Source of the DNA: an uncultured Coriobacteriaceae bacterium
GTDB taxonomy: Bacteria > Actinomycetota > Coriobacteriia > Coriobacteriales > Atopobiaceae
Assembly: GCA_902778135.1 (NCBI GenBank)
Contig: CACYWP010000006.1
Span: forward strand, 49,799-113,798
Direction of reading: 5' to 3'
Length of the DNA stretch: 64,000 bases
In this document: piece after piece, positions 43,016-52,548 of the stretch
Numbering within the stretch: position 1 is the first letter of the stretch
Layout: each line of letters opens with the position of its first letter
Position numbers and translations under genes: made by a program
Notes under the pieces: generated by a model
Database searches by the model: none
Told to the model about the DNA's origin: nothing
The model's input: the letters and a program-made list of their open reading frames with translations, nothing else

Positions 43016-44020
43016 CTACTTGGCCAGGGCCTCCTCGACGGCGACGGCGCACGCCACGGTGCAGCCGACCATCGGGTTGTTGCCCATGCCGATGAGGCCC
43101 ATCATGTCGACGTGAGCCGGCACGGAGGAGGAGCCTGCGAACTGGGCGCTGGAGTGCATACGGCCCATGGTGTCGGTCATGCCGTAGGAGGCGGGGCCGG
43201 CATGCATGTTGTCCGGATGCAGGGTACGGCCGGTGCCGCCACCAGATGCGACGGAGAAGTACTTCTTGCCAGCCAGCGTGCGCTCCTTGAAGTAGGTGCC
43301 CGCCACGGGATGCTGGAAGCGAGTCGGGTTGGTGGAGTTGCCGGTGATGGAGATGTCGGCATTCTCATGCCACATGATGGCAACGCCCTCGCGGACGTCG
43401 TCGGCGCCGTAGCAGTTGACTGCAGCGCGCGGGCCGTCGGAGTACGGGATCTCCTGGACGACCTCAAGCTCGCCGGTGAAGTAGTCAAACTTGGTCTGGA
43501 CATAGGTGAAGCCGTTGATGCGGGCGATGATCTGGGCGGCGTCCTTGCCGAGGCCGTTCAGGATGACGCGCAGCGGCTTCTTGCGAGCCTTGTTGGCGTT
43601 GTTGGCGATGCCAATGGCGCCCTCGGCGGCTGCGAAGGACTCGTGGCCGGCCAGGAACGCGAAGCACTCGGTGTCCTCACCGAGCAGCATGGCGCCCAGG
43701 TTGCCATGGCCAAGACCGACCTTGCGGTCCTCGGCGACGGAGCCGGGGACGCAGAAGGCCTGGAGGCCGATGCCGATGGCGGCGGCGGCGTCAGAAGCGG
43801 TGGTGCAGCCCTTCTTGACGGCAATGGCGCAACCGAGAACGTAAGCCCACTTGGCGTTCTCGAATGCGATGGACTGGATGTCCTCGGTGATGTCATAGGG
43901 GTTGAAGCCCAGGTCGGTACAAATCTTGAGGGCTTCCTCGAGGTCGGCGATACCATACTCAGCGAGCGTCTTGTTGATCTTGTCGATGCGGCGCTCGTAG
44001 CCTTCGAACGTGACTGCCAT
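43016..44020 (-). CDS. GGGtGRT family protein
   Basis: A 334-residue soluble protein of the family named for its GGGTGRT motif, here in VASGGGTGRTLHPDNMH. Found mainly in anaerobic gut and oral bacteria. Several conserved Cys and a CTVACAV end are present. The function is not settled; it is almost always next to a NifU-like scaffold gene, as here, so a role in Fe-S or thiol metabolism is likely. GGAG precedes the ATG by 10 bases. Confidence 0.85.
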   Translation of the reverse strand: MAVTFEGYERRIDKINKTLAEYGIADLEEALKICTDLGFNPYDITEDIQSIAFENAKWAYVLGCAIAVKKGCTTASDAAAAIGIGLQAFCVPGSVAEDRKVGLGHGNLGAMLLGEDTECFAFLAGHESFAAAEGAIGIANNANKARKKPLRVILNGLGKDAAQIIARINGFTYVQTKFDYFTGELEVVQEIPYSDGPRAAVNCYGADDVREGVAIMWHENADISITGNSTNPTRFQHPVAGTYFKERTLAGKKYFSVASGGGTGRTLHPDNMHAGPASYGMTDTMGRMHSSAQFAGSSSVPAHVDMMGLIGMGNNPMVGCTVACAVAVEEALAK

Positions 44021-44050
44021 TAAGCTCAGCTCCTTTCCTTTTCTTCGACG

Positions 44051-44743
44051 TTACTCTTTGCGCGGGTCGATGGTCTTGGCAGGAGCATCCCACTGGCCGT
44101 AGCGGCCCTTGGCAGCCTCGATGGCCTCGTTGGCATCCTTGCCCTTCTTGACGTCATCCATGAACTTGCCGAGGTTGACGAACTCGAAACCGATGATCTC
44201 GTTGTTCTCGTTGAGGGCCAGCTGGGTGATGTAGCCCTGAGCCAGCTCGAGGTAACGGGCGCCCTTGGCAGCGGTGCCATAGGTGGTGCCGACCATGGAG
44301 CGCAGGCCCTTGCCGAGGTCGTCGAGGCCGGCGCCGATGGGCAGGCCGTCCTCGGAGAAGGCGGTCTGGGTGCGGCCGTAGACGATCTGCAGGAACAGCT
44401 CGCGCATGGCAACGTTGATGGCGTCGCAGACGAGGTCGGTGTTCAGAGCCTCAAGGATGGTCTTCTTGGGCAGGATCTCGGCGGCCATGGCGGCGGAGTG
44501 CGTCATGCCGGAGCAACCGATGGTCTCGACCAGAGCCTCCTCGATGATACCCTTCTTGACGTTCAGGCTGATCTTGCAGCCGCCCTGCTGGGGGGCGCAC
44601 CAGCCGATGCCATGGGTGTAGCCGGAGATGTCCTCGAGCTGCTTGGCCTGGATCCACTGACCCTCCTCGGGAATCGGTGCAGGCCCGTGGTATGCGCCCT
44701 TGGTCACGGGGCACATCTTCTCCACATCTGACGAATACTGCAT
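44051..44743 (-). CDS. NifU/IscU-like iron-sulfur scaffold family protein
   Basis: A 230-residue protein with an IscU-like fold: Cys in GIGWCAPQQGGCKISL and IGCSGMTHSAAMAAEI. The C-terminal 100 residues are family-specific. It is first in a two-gene operon with the GGGtGRT gene (30-base gap). It is not the SUF scaffold in a known cluster, so it probably serves the partner protein. GAGGAG lies before the ATG. Confidence 0.83.
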   Translation of the reverse strand: MQYSSDVEKMCPVTKGAYHGPAPIPEEGQWIQAKQLEDISGYTHGIGWCAPQQGGCKISLNVKKGIIEEALVETIGCSGMTHSAAMAAEILPKKTILEALNTDLVCDAINVAMRELFLQIVYGRTQTAFSEDGLPIGAGLDDLGKGLRSMVGTTYGTAAKGARYLELAQGYITQLALNENNEIIGFEFVNLGKFMDDVKKGKDANEAIEAAKGRYGQWDAPAKTIDPRKE

Positions 44744-44941
44744 GAATGCTCCTCTCCATCACATCACGCACACCCCACCTTGTGTGGGTGCGCTGAAGTC
44801 CAATGTCCTGTGGCGGTACGGGGACGTCTCACGGTCCGAACCGCACGGCCACGCCTGCCGCACGAGCGACAGACTACTCGCTTAGTGTACGGCACTTGTC
44901 GAGTCAAACTGCGACGGGTCGCGTAGACGGCAAAGTTGTTC

Positions 44942-44979
44942 GGGAAACGTTCCCACATGCCTGCATACGGTCGTATAAT
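44942..44979 (+). promoter_or_regulatory. Promoter of the SNF2 helicase gene with overlapping inverted repeat
   Basis: TTCCCA (44950-44955) and a perfect TATAAT (44974-44979) with an 18-base spacer. GGGAA-ACG-TTCCC (44942-44954) overlaps the -35 and could bind a repressor. The start codon is 57 bases downstream. Confidence 0.65.
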
Positions 44980-45035
44980 CGGACGAATGCGTCAGTCTGT
45001 TCACATGGCAAGGCGAGCGTTGCGGAGGTGGCACG

Positions 45036-48000
45036 ATGATCAGCGAATCGGCGCTCGAGCGCTCGTGCCGTCCCGCGATCCTGGGCAGGGCGCGCATCAT
45101 AGCCCAGCGCGAGGGGCGCATATGGGACCGGTCGTGCTCCTACGAGGGACGGCTGACCCACCTGTCAGCGCGCGTCGACAGCGCATCGGGCTATACGGAC
45201 AGCTATGACAGCTCGGTGACCGTCGACGAGGCGGCCGACGAGGTCTTCTCGTACGACTGCAACTGCCCTGCCGCGCGCAAGTTCTCCGGTCCCTGCAAGC
45301 ACAGCATCGCGCTGGTGCTGGACTTCAACCGCAACGCCGCCCGCTATGAGGGCTACAGCCAGATGCAGCACGTCTCGACCTCGACTGCCATCTCCTCCTT
45401 CCTCGACCGCGCCGCACGCGAGGCGCGCCCGCGCATCGTCACGGGTGCCTGCGAGCCTCCCTCCACCGTGCGCGTCATGCCACGCCTGATGCGTGACAAC
45501 GACCTGTTCCTGGGGCTGAAGGTGGCAGGCGCCCGAGGCTCGTACGTGGTGCGTGACCTGGGATCGTTCGAGCAGCTGGTCGGCGAGGGCGGCTTCTTCG
45601 AGTATGGCAAGCACCTCGCCTTCACCCATGGGATGGAGGCCTTCGACGAGCGCGACCTGGACTTGGTGCGCTTCGTGTGCCGCTGCGTGCGCAACCGCCG
45701 CAGCTATGCGGGCAGCCGCGTGTACGGGCATGTCTATGCGACCTCCTCGTCGTCCCTGGCGGTGGGCAAGGAGCTGCGGCTGTCCGGCCCCGAGACCGAC
45801 GAGCTGATGGGGCTGCTGCTGGGTCGCATGGTGACCTACGAGCTGGCCACCCAGGGGACGCGTGCGGGCATGGCGGTGGAGGCGCTCGTCCTGGACGGCG
45901 ACCCCGACCTGGCCGTCGACCTGGTGGCGTCGGGGGACGAGGCCTTCGAGCTGGTGCGACACGGCGAGGTCGACGTCTTCTCGACCACCGACCACGTCTA
46001 CGCCCTGCAGGGCGAGCGACTGTACCGCTGCACCGACCGGCTCCTGCCGGCAGCGCCCTTCCTGCAGCAGGTCTACTGCAGCCAGGCGTCGAACCTGCTG
46101 ATGACGCGCGAGGACGCCCAGCGCTTCGTCGTGTCGGCCCTGCCCCAGATAGAGCATGCGCTGCCCGTGACGATGCCTGCGGACCTGGAGGCGCTGCGTC
46201 CCGACCCCCTGAGCCTGTCCTTCCGCCTCGACTGCGCGGGCGATCTCGTCACCTGCGATGCCATGGCGCACTACGGCGCCCGCAGCGCACGGCTCTTCGA
46301 CCGAATCCAGGGGGACGAGGCACTGTGGCGCGACGCCCCCGCCGAGGCGGATGCCCGTGCGGTGGTGGCGCGCTACTTCACGACGGCACGCGATGCGGGC
46401 CTCCTGGTCAGCCGTCCTGACGCCGACTCGATCGCGCGCATCGTCTTCGAGGGGGTCGGGGAGCTGGGCCGGCTGGGGTCCGTGCGGGTGTCCGAGGCGT
46501 TCGAGCACCTGGCGCGCCGCCGTCGGCCTCGCGTGCGCGTGGGCGTCTCGTCTCGCTCCGGCCTCATCGACCTGACCATGTCTGCGGAGGACCTGCCGCC
46601 TCGGGAGCTGCACGCCGTGCTGTCCAGCTACCGGCAGCGCAGGCGCTACCATCGCCTGCGCGACGGGTCGTTCGTCGACCTTGCGGCCGCCGACCTGGAC
46701 GAGGCGGCCCTGCTGGCCGACGAGCTGGGGCTCAGCGCCCGAGAGATTGCGTCCGGCACCATCTCCATCCCGTCGTACAAGGCCTTCCTGCTGGATGCGT
46801 TGCTTTCCGACGAGGAGAAGGACGCCTCGTTCGAGGAGCACGTCGAGGACTTCCGCTCGGTTGACGCCGAGGCCTACGAGCCCCCGGCGTCGCTGTCTCA
46901 ACGGCTGCGCCCCTACCAGCTGGTGGGCTTCAGGTGGCTGTCCGCGCTGATGGACATGGGCTTCGGTGGCATCCTGGCCGACGAGATGGGCCTGGGCAAG
47001 TCGATCCAGGTGATATCGGTGCTGCTCGCACGGCGCGGGAGAGGCCAGACGCTCATCGTCTGTCCCGCCTCGTTGGTCTACAACTGGCTGGCGGAGTTCG
47101 AGAGGTTCGCGCCGCAGATGGACGTCGTGGCAGTGGTCGGCAACGCCGACGAGCGCCGCCGCATACGCTCCGAACGGGGCCATGAGGTGCTGGTCACCTC
47201 CTATGACCTGCTGAGGCGCGACATCGAGGACTACGCCGAACTGCAGCTGTGGTGTGCGGTGCTCGACGAGGCCCAGTACATCAAGAACCACCAGACGCTG
47301 GCGGCCCGTTCGGTCAAGGCCCTGCAGGTGCGCCATCGTTTCGCCCTCACGGGCACGCCGGTCGAGAACCGGCTCTCCGAGCTGTGGAGCATCTTCGACT
47401 TCCTCATGCCGGGGCTGCTCGGCGGCTACGATCGGTTCCGCGAGCGCTACGAGCTGCCCATCGCAGACGGCGACGAGGATGCGGCGTCCACGCTGCGCTC
47501 CGCCATCAGCCCCTTCGTGTTGCGGCGCCTGAAGGTCGAGGTGCTCGACGACCTGCCCGACAAGCTCGAGCAGGTGGTGGCGTGTCGCATGGGCCGCACC
47601 CAGCGCGAGCTGTATGCCGCACGCGAGCAGGCCCTGCGCCAGTCCATCAGCAGCCAGGGGGATGGCAGCCTCGGGTCCGACCGCATGCAGGTGCTGGCCG
47701 AGCTGACCCGCCTGCGTCAGCTCTGCTGCGACCCCCGGCTTGTGTACGAGGACTACGATGGCGGCAGCTGCAAGCTGGACACCATCTGGCAGCTGGTCTC
47801 ACAGGCCCTGGACGCCCGAGCCAAGGTGCTCGTGTTCTCGCAGTTCACGAGCTTCCTGGCGCTGGTCGCCGAGCGGCTGGAGGGGGAGGGCACCCCGTTC
47901 TACACCATCGTCGGGGCGACGCCCAAGCAGCGGCGCGTGGAGCTGGTCGACGCCTTCAACGCCGACGACACGCCCGTCTTCCTCGTGTCGCTGCGTGCGG

Positions 48001-48296
48001 GGGGCACCGGCCTCAACCTGGTGGGCGCCTCGGTGGTCATCCATGCCGACCCGTGGTGGAACGTCGCGGTGCAGGACCAGGCGACCGACCGCGCCCATCG
48101 CATCGGCCAGACCCGCGACGTCACGGTCTACAAGGTCATCGCCTCGCACACGATCGAGGAGCGCATCCTGCTGCTCCAGGAGTCCAAGAGCGACCTTGCC
48201 GAGCGCTTCGTCGGCGCGGGAGGCGGTACGGCGTCGCTGGCGGCCCTCTCGCGTGAGGACCTGCTGTCATTGCTCGATGACGGGCAGCATGACTGA
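45036..48296 (+). CDS. SWIM zinc-finger SNF2-family helicase
   Basis: A 1086-residue ATP-dependent DNA translocase of the SNF2/RapA type. The N-terminal SWIM zinc finger is at residues 75-89 (DCNCPAARKFSGPCKHS). A long middle region of about 500 residues follows. The motor has ADEMGLGKSIQV (Walker A, about 650), VLDEAQYIKN (Walker B), FALTGTPVENRLSELWSIFD and, in the second lobe, VFLVSLRAGGTGLNL and DRAHRIGQTRDV. It likely remodels protein-DNA complexes or RNA polymerase. It has its own promoter. Confidence 0.92.
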   Translation: MISESALERSCRPAILGRARIIAQREGRIWDRSCSYEGRLTHLSARVDSASGYTDSYDSSVTVDEAADEVFSYDCNCPAARKFSGPCKHSIALVLDFNRNAARYEGYSQMQHVSTSTAISSFLDRAAREARPRIVTGACEPPSTVRVMPRLMRDNDLFLGLKVAGARGSYVVRDLGSFEQLVGEGGFFEYGKHLAFTHGMEAFDERDLDLVRFVCRCVRNRRSYAGSRVYGHVYATSSSSLAVGKELRLSGPETDELMGLLLGRMVTYELATQGTRAGMAVEALVLDGDPDLAVDLVASGDEAFELVRHGEVDVFSTTDHVYALQGERLYRCTDRLLPAAPFLQQVYCSQASNLLMTREDAQRFVVSALPQIEHALPVTMPADLEALRPDPLSLSFRLDCAGDLVTCDAMAHYGARSARLFDRIQGDEALWRDAPAEADARAVVARYFTTARDAGLLVSRPDADSIARIVFEGVGELGRLGSVRVSEAFEHLARRRRPRVRVGVSSRSGLIDLTMSAEDLPPRELHAVLSSYRQRRRYHRLRDGSFVDLAAADLDEAALLADELGLSAREIASGTISIPSYKAFLLDALLSDEEKDASFEEHVEDFRSVDAEAYEPPASLSQRLRPYQLVGFRWLSALMDMGFGGILADEMGLGKSIQVISVLLARRGRGQTLIVCPASLVYNWLAEFERFAPQMDVVAVVGNADERRRIRSERGHEVLVTSYDLLRRDIEDYAELQLWCAVLDEAQYIKNHQTLAARSVKALQVRHRFALTGTPVENRLSELWSIFDFLMPGLLGGYDRFRERYELPIADGDEDAASTLRSAISPFVLRRLKVEVLDDLPDKLEQVVACRMGRTQRELYAAREQALRQSISSQGDGSLGSDRMQVLAELTRLRQLCCDPRLVYEDYDGGSCKLDTIWQLVSQALDARAKVLVFSQFTSFLALVAERLEGEGTPFYTIVGATPKQRRVELVDAFNADDTPVFLVSLRAGGTGLNLVGASVVIHADPWWNVAVQDQATDRAHRIGQTRDVTVYKVIASHTIEERILLLQESKSDLAERFVGAGGGTASLAALSREDLLSLLDDGQHD

Positions 48297-48321
48297 ACGC
48301 CCGTATGAGGGAGGGTAACTC

Positions 48322-49035
48322 GTGGTTGTCTTTGGTGCGTTGATGAACGGGCTCGAGGCCATGGTGGGAGGCGTGCTGGGCCTGCTGCTCAAGAGCCGCG
48401 TCTCCGACGACCTCGGCGACTTCCTGCTCAAGGGCCAGGGGCTCTGCGTGGTGCTGGTGGCCGTGCAGGGCATGGCTGGCGACGCCGACATCTCCGTGGT
48501 CACGCTCTCGGTGGCGCTGGGTGCCGTGCTGGGATACCTGGTCGACATCGACGGTGCGGTCCGCCGCCTGGGGGACTGGGTTCAGGCGCGCCTCGACGAG
48601 GTCCTGGCGGGCAGCGACCGCTTCGGAAGCTTCTCGGAGGGCTTCGTGACCGCGACGCTGTTCACCTGCACGGGGGCCATGGCCATCGTGGGCTCGCTCA
48701 ATTCGGGGCTCCTGGGCGACCATGCGACGCTTGTCGCGAAGGGCGTCATCGACCTCGTGGTCTGCATTCCCATGGCCGCAACGCTGGGCATCGGCGTACC
48801 GTTCTGCGGGGTCTCGCTGTTCGTGTACGAGGCACTGCTCAGCCTGGCTGCCAGCGTGGTGGGTCCGCTGCTCACCGAGGCGGTCATCGCGCAGATGTCA
48901 GTGACCGGATCGCTGCTGCTGTTCGCGGTCGCCACCAACCTGCTGGGGCTGACTGACCTCAAGGTGGCAAACCTGCTGCCGGCAGCCTTCATGCCCATCG
49001 CGCTGGTGCCCCTCTTCGCCCTTATGGGCATCTAG
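48322..49035 (+). CDS. DUF554 family membrane protein
   Basis: A 237-residue protein with about six or seven membrane segments. Motifs EGFVTATLFTCTGAMAIVGS and KGVIDLVVCIPMAATLGIGV fit DUF554, a family of uncharacterised integral membrane proteins. Start GTG 48322 with GGAGG eight bases upstream. It is 25 bases after the helicase gene and may be read through from it. Confidence 0.87.
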   Translation: MVVFGALMNGLEAMVGGVLGLLLKSRVSDDLGDFLLKGQGLCVVLVAVQGMAGDADISVVTLSVALGAVLGYLVDIDGAVRRLGDWVQARLDEVLAGSDRFGSFSEGFVTATLFTCTGAMAIVGSLNSGLLGDHATLVAKGVIDLVVCIPMAATLGIGVPFCGVSLFVYEALLSLAASVVGPLLTEAVIAQMSVTGSLLLFAVATNLLGLTDLKVANLLPAAFMPIALVPLFALMGI

Positions 49036-49067
49036 GCGCTCCGCGCACGTCCGATAGAGGCAAAAGG

Positions 49068-49098
49068 CCCACGCATGCGACCGTGGCATGCGTGGGTT
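49068..49098. terminator. Bidirectional terminator
   Basis: CCCACGCATGC and GCATGCGTGGG form a perfect 11-bp stem with a 7-base loop, then TTCTGT; AAAA lies on the left flank. Between convergent genes. Confidence 0.8.
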
Positions 49099-49148
49099 CT
49101 GTCATGTTGGTGGCTCGACCTTCGTACGGGCTCGTTCCCCGTGCGTCG

Positions 49149-49673
49149 CTAGGGTTTGGGCACGTACTCGGAACCCATGGACTTCTCGAGATCGAGTATC
49201 GTCTGGACGTTCTCCTCCTCGACCGGGTTGAGGATCCCCTCGATCTTCTTGAACTCCTTGCTTGTCAGGGTGGGGGCATACCAACTCTTCGATTCGAAGT
49301 ACGTTTTGAGGTCGTCGACCGTGAAGATGTACCCATGACGTGCGGGTATCTCGTTGCGTGCGACGTAGAGTTCCCAAGTGGACAGCCCGGAGAGCTCTTG
49401 CTGCGTGTAGCGGTGGGTGTCCGAGTAAGGCAGGACGTAGCCGTCGGTGCCGGTGTCCATGGGCTTCACGACCATGGTGCCACCCGTCTGTGACGGAGCG
49501 GTTGGCTCGCCCGTACCGCTCGTCTGTCCCGTCGTGGTCTGCGGGGATGTCTGTCCGTCGTGTGTGGTGGCGAACTCGCACTTGTAGCTGAGCAAGTCAC
49601 AATAGGATTGGACCGTGTCGGGCGTGAAGTCGAAGACGATGGTTTTGTAAACGGTGTTGACCAGCATCCGCAT
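49149..49673 (-). CDS. YARHG-domain protein, probably 5'-truncated
   Basis: A 174-residue reading from ATG 49673. The C-terminus (about 90-150) is a YARHG domain: LYVARNEIPARHGYIF, then FESKSWYAPTLTSKEF. The domain occurs in extracellular proteins, but no signal peptide or membrane anchor is present. The frame stays open upstream to the stop of the acyl-CoA synthetase gene (49797) and reads protein-like there, yet has no ATG, GTG or TTG, and there is no ribosome site at 49673. The 5' part has probably been lost, making this a likely gene remnant. Confidence 0.6.
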   Translation of the reverse strand: MRMLVNTVYKTIVFDFTPDTVQSYCDLLSYKCEFATTHDGQTSPQTTTGQTSGTGEPTAPSQTGGTMVVKPMDTGTDGYVLPYSDTHRYTQQELSGLSTWELYVARNEIPARHGYIFTVDDLKTYFESKSWYAPTLTSKEFKKIEGILNPVEEENVQTILDLEKSMGSEYVPKP

Positions 49674-49796
49674 GGTCGCGTCAGCAGGCGATGAGCCATT
49701 GGCGCTGCTTCTCGCATTGACGAACTCGTAGTCGCAAGACAGGAGACCCCCGGTCGCGAAGCGTCCGGGGATCCTCTCAACGCTATGGATCAGGGT

Positions 49797-51533
49797 CTAG
49801 CGCGCGTGCCAGGACTCGTCGGCATGGCTCTTGTCGCTGCCGATGGAGTGCTTCTTGTCGTCATCGGTGATGCCGTCCTGCGTGCGGATGAGCTTGCGCT
49901 TGATCTTGCCGCCGACGGTCTTGGGCAGCTCGTCCACGTACTCCACGATGCGCGGGTACTTGTAGGGGGCGGTCTCCTTCTTGACCCAGTTCTGCAGCTC
50001 CTTGGTCAGCTCCGACGAGGGCTCGTAACCGCGGGCCAGCACGATGGTGGCCTTGACCACCTTGCCGCGGATGGGGTCGGGTGCGGCGGTGACGGCGCAC
50101 TCGACCACGGCGTCATGCTTGACCAGCGCGCTCTCGACCTCGAAGGGCCCAATGCGGTAGCCGGAGCACTTGATGACGTCATCGTTGCGGCCGACGAAGG
50201 TCACATAGCCGTCGATGTCACGCCAGGCCATGTCGTGCAGGTTGTAGTAGTCTCCGCCCACGGCCTCCTCGGTGGCCACGGGGTTGTTGTAGTAGCCCAC
50301 GAACAGCCCGGGCGGGTAGGCGTCCTTGAGGTGCGTGACGCAGATGGCGCCCTCGTCGCCGTCCTCGACCTCGTTGCCGTCGTCATCGAGCAGCCTGATG
50401 TTGAGCAGCGGGCTGGGCTTGCCCATGGAGCCCGGATGCGGCTCGATCCAGGGGAAGTTGGCGAGAAGGACGGGGCCCTCGGTCTGGCCGAAGCCCTCGC
50501 GGATCTTCTTGCCGGTGAGCTTCTCCCACTTGATGGTGACCTCGGCATTGAGCGGCTCGCCTGCGGTGGCGAAGTTCTCGATGCTGGACAGGTCGTAGGA
50601 GGCCACGTCCTCCTGCAGCATGAAGCGATACATGGTCGGGGGAGCGCAGAAGGTCTTGAGGTCGTAGTCCTGCATGTGCTGCAGCAGCTTGGTGGGGACG
50701 AACTTGAGCATGTCGTAGCAGAAGATCTCGGCGCCCGCGATCCACTGGCCGTAGATCTTGCCCCAGCCGAACTTGGCCCAGCCGCTGTCGGTCACGCTCA
50801 TGTGCAGGCCGTTCTCGCGCACCTGCTGCCAATACTTGGCCGTGATGATGTGGCCCAGCGGATGGGCGAAGTTGTGCATGACCGCCTTGGGGTTGCCCGT
50901 CGTGCCGCTGGTGAAGTAGATGAGCATGATGTCCTTGGAGGTGGTGGCAGCCTCGCCGGTGGGGCGCTGCCAGTCCTCGGACGCGTTTGCGAGGAGTTCG
51001 TCGAAGGAGAGCCAGCCCTCGCGCTCGCCAGCCACGACCACCTTGTTCTGGACGCTCGGGGCCTTCTCGACCGCGCCTTCGGCCTGGCGGCAGACGTAGT
51101 CGTCGTCGACGCAGACCAGCATCTTGACCTTGGCGGTGTTGGCGCGATAGGCGATGTCGTGGGTGGTGAGCTGCAGCGTCGCGGGGATGATCGTGGCGCC
51201 GATCTTGCACAGCGCGCTTGCGATCACCCAGTACTCCCACCGGCGGCGCAGGATGCACATCACGACGTCACCCTTGCCGATGCCGAGCTTGGCAAAGGCG
51301 TTTGCGGCACGATTGGAGAGGCGCGATATCTCGGTGAAGGTGAACTCGCGCTCCTCGCCCTCGTCGTTGCACCACAGCAGCGCCTTCTTCTCGGGCTCGA
51401 CGCGCGCCCACTCGTCTACGACGTCGTAGCCGAAGTTGAAGTCGTCGGGCACGTTGATCTTGAAGTTTGCGAAGAAGTCCTCGTAGGAATCGAAGTCGAT
51501 GCGGGGGCAGTACTTGTTGAGAATGTGGTTCAT
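49797..51533 (-). CDS. AMP-dependent acyl-CoA synthetase
   Basis: A 578-residue ANL-superfamily ligase that activates a carboxylic acid with ATP and CoA. The P-loop is LIYFTSGTTGNPKAVMHN, adenylation motif EGFGQTEGPVLL, core motif RNDDVIKCSGYRIGP and catalytic Lys near the end in VGGKIKRKLIR. Closest in style to medium-chain or aryl acyl-CoA ligases of gut anaerobes. It follows a XRE-cupin regulator by 30 bases, so regulation by that protein is likely. Confidence 0.92.
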   Translation of the reverse strand: MNHILNKYCPRIDFDSYEDFFANFKINVPDDFNFGYDVVDEWARVEPEKKALLWCNDEGEEREFTFTEISRLSNRAANAFAKLGIGKGDVVMCILRRRWEYWVIASALCKIGATIIPATLQLTTHDIAYRANTAKVKMLVCVDDDYVCRQAEGAVEKAPSVQNKVVVAGEREGWLSFDELLANASEDWQRPTGEAATTSKDIMLIYFTSGTTGNPKAVMHNFAHPLGHIITAKYWQQVRENGLHMSVTDSGWAKFGWGKIYGQWIAGAEIFCYDMLKFVPTKLLQHMQDYDLKTFCAPPTMYRFMLQEDVASYDLSSIENFATAGEPLNAEVTIKWEKLTGKKIREGFGQTEGPVLLANFPWIEPHPGSMGKPSPLLNIRLLDDDGNEVEDGDEGAICVTHLKDAYPPGLFVGYYNNPVATEEAVGGDYYNLHDMAWRDIDGYVTFVGRNDDVIKCSGYRIGPFEVESALVKHDAVVECAVTAAPDPIRGKVVKATIVLARGYEPSSELTKELQNWVKKETAPYKYPRIVEYVDELPKTVGGKIKRKLIRTQDGITDDDKKHSIGSDKSHADESWHAR

Positions 51534-51563
51534 GGTGTCCTCTGTGCGTTGGGGTGGGTGAGG

Positions 51564-52124
51564 CTACTCGGCGATGACGGTCACAAACCGTGCGGGTACC
51601 TCTCCGCCGCAACGCTGCCCGTGCGGAATAGTGGGGTTGAAGTAGATGCTGTCGCCGGGGTTGAGGGTGAATTCGCGGTCGCCCCAGACCACGACGAGCG
51701 TGCCCTCAAGCACCAGGTTGAATTCCTGGCCGGTGTGCTGCACCAGCTTGGCGGGCTCGTCGGATGGGTTGATGGTCACCTCGAGCGGCTGCATGATCTT
51801 GTTCTGATAGCGGAAGGCGAGGTCCTCGAAGTGGTAGCCCGGGTAGCGCTCCACCTCGCGTCCCTCGCCGGAACGCACCACCTGGAAGGTGTTGAGCTTC
51901 GCGGCGGTGCCGGTGAGGATCTCGGTGAACTCCACGCCAAAGCGCTGCGCCATGTGGTAGATGGCCGAGATGGGCACGTCGGCGCCGGACTCCTCCCACT
52001 TGATGTAGGTCTCGAGGCTCACCTCGAGGTCGGCAGCCATCTCCTCGCGCGTCACGTCGCAGGATTCGCGCAATCCCTGGATCCGCTCTCCGATCTCGCG
52101 CAATGCCTTCTCGTCGGTCGACAT
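51564..52124 (-). CDS. XRE-family regulator with C-terminal cupin domain
   Basis: A 186-residue regulator: helix-turn-helix at residues 8-62 (GERIQGLRESCDVTREEMAA, LEVSLETYIKWEESGADVPI) and a cupin at about 105-180 (PLEVTINPSDEP, HTGQEFNLVLEGTLVVVWG, PGDSIYFNPTIPHGQR). Such proteins sense a small ligand in the cupin. ATG 52124 follows GAGGAGG; an upstream extension in frame is rejected. Forms an operon with the acyl-CoA synthetase. Confidence 0.92.
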   Translation of the reverse strand: MSTDEKALREIGERIQGLRESCDVTREEMAADLEVSLETYIKWEESGADVPISAIYHMAQRFGVEFTEILTGTAAKLNTFQVVRSGEGREVERYPGYHFEDLAFRYQNKIMQPLEVTINPSDEPAKLVQHTGQEFNLVLEGTLVVVWGDREFTLNPGDSIYFNPTIPHGQRCGGEVPARFVTVIAE

Positions 52125-52434
52125 GGCTATCCTCCTCGTGGTTGGTCGCGTCCAAAAAGTGGACAGAGGTTGATTATAGGAAAACCCGCTCGCCTTCCCG
52201 CACTTGTCACAGTACGTCAACATTGTACGCGGTGGATGTGGCCTGCCATGGGGACGGGTTGCCGGGGCCTTCTCGGCTCGCTCGCAGGTGGCGTGGCAGG
52301 TTGCGGGCCTGCGGGACGCCCCGCTTTGTTTCGGTTCGACGAACCTGCTGCAGAGCGACCGTGAAGGTGTGGTTTCTTGTGGCATAGTCAACAAACGCAA
52401 CCATGGGGGTTGCGACGGTGCGAGGGAGCTCACC
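52125..52434. other. 310-base divergent region before the leu leader
   Basis: No gene. It must hold the promoters of both the XRE-cupin gene and the leuA transcript. A 7-bp hairpin CGCAACC/GGTTGCG (52396-52414) lies just before the leader peptide. Confidence 0.4.
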
Positions 52435-52548
52435 ATGACGGGGACCGGAAGTGCGGATATGCGAATTGCCGAGCGCATGGACACGTGCGCCCTTCTTGGC
52501 GATTCCCTCCTGCTTCTGGTACGACTTACCAGCTCCCTCCTAGCGTAG
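52435..52548 (+). CDS. Leucine-rich leader peptide of the leuA operon
   Basis: A 37-codon frame whose ATG is placed six bases after a strong GAGGGAG site. Its last 19 residues hold nine Leu (ALLGDSLLLLVRLTSSLLA), several as codons rare in this GC-rich genome (CTT, CTA). It ends 149 bases before leuA. This is the hallmark of ribosome-mediated attenuation, in which stalling at Leu codons in leucine starvation changes RNA folding. Internal ATGs at 52459 and 52477 would give shorter forms with weaker sites. Confidence 0.8.
   Translation: MTGTGSADMRIAERMDTCALLGDSLLLLVRLTSSLLA

Noticed and set aside
49785..52364. 859-codon open frame opposite the acyl-CoA synthetase
   Set aside because: No domain or ribosome site; mirrors the real gene.
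52125..52434. Leu T-box riboswitch upstream of leuA
   Set aside because: No T-box consensus sequence or specifier-type stem was found; the leader peptide explains leucine control better.
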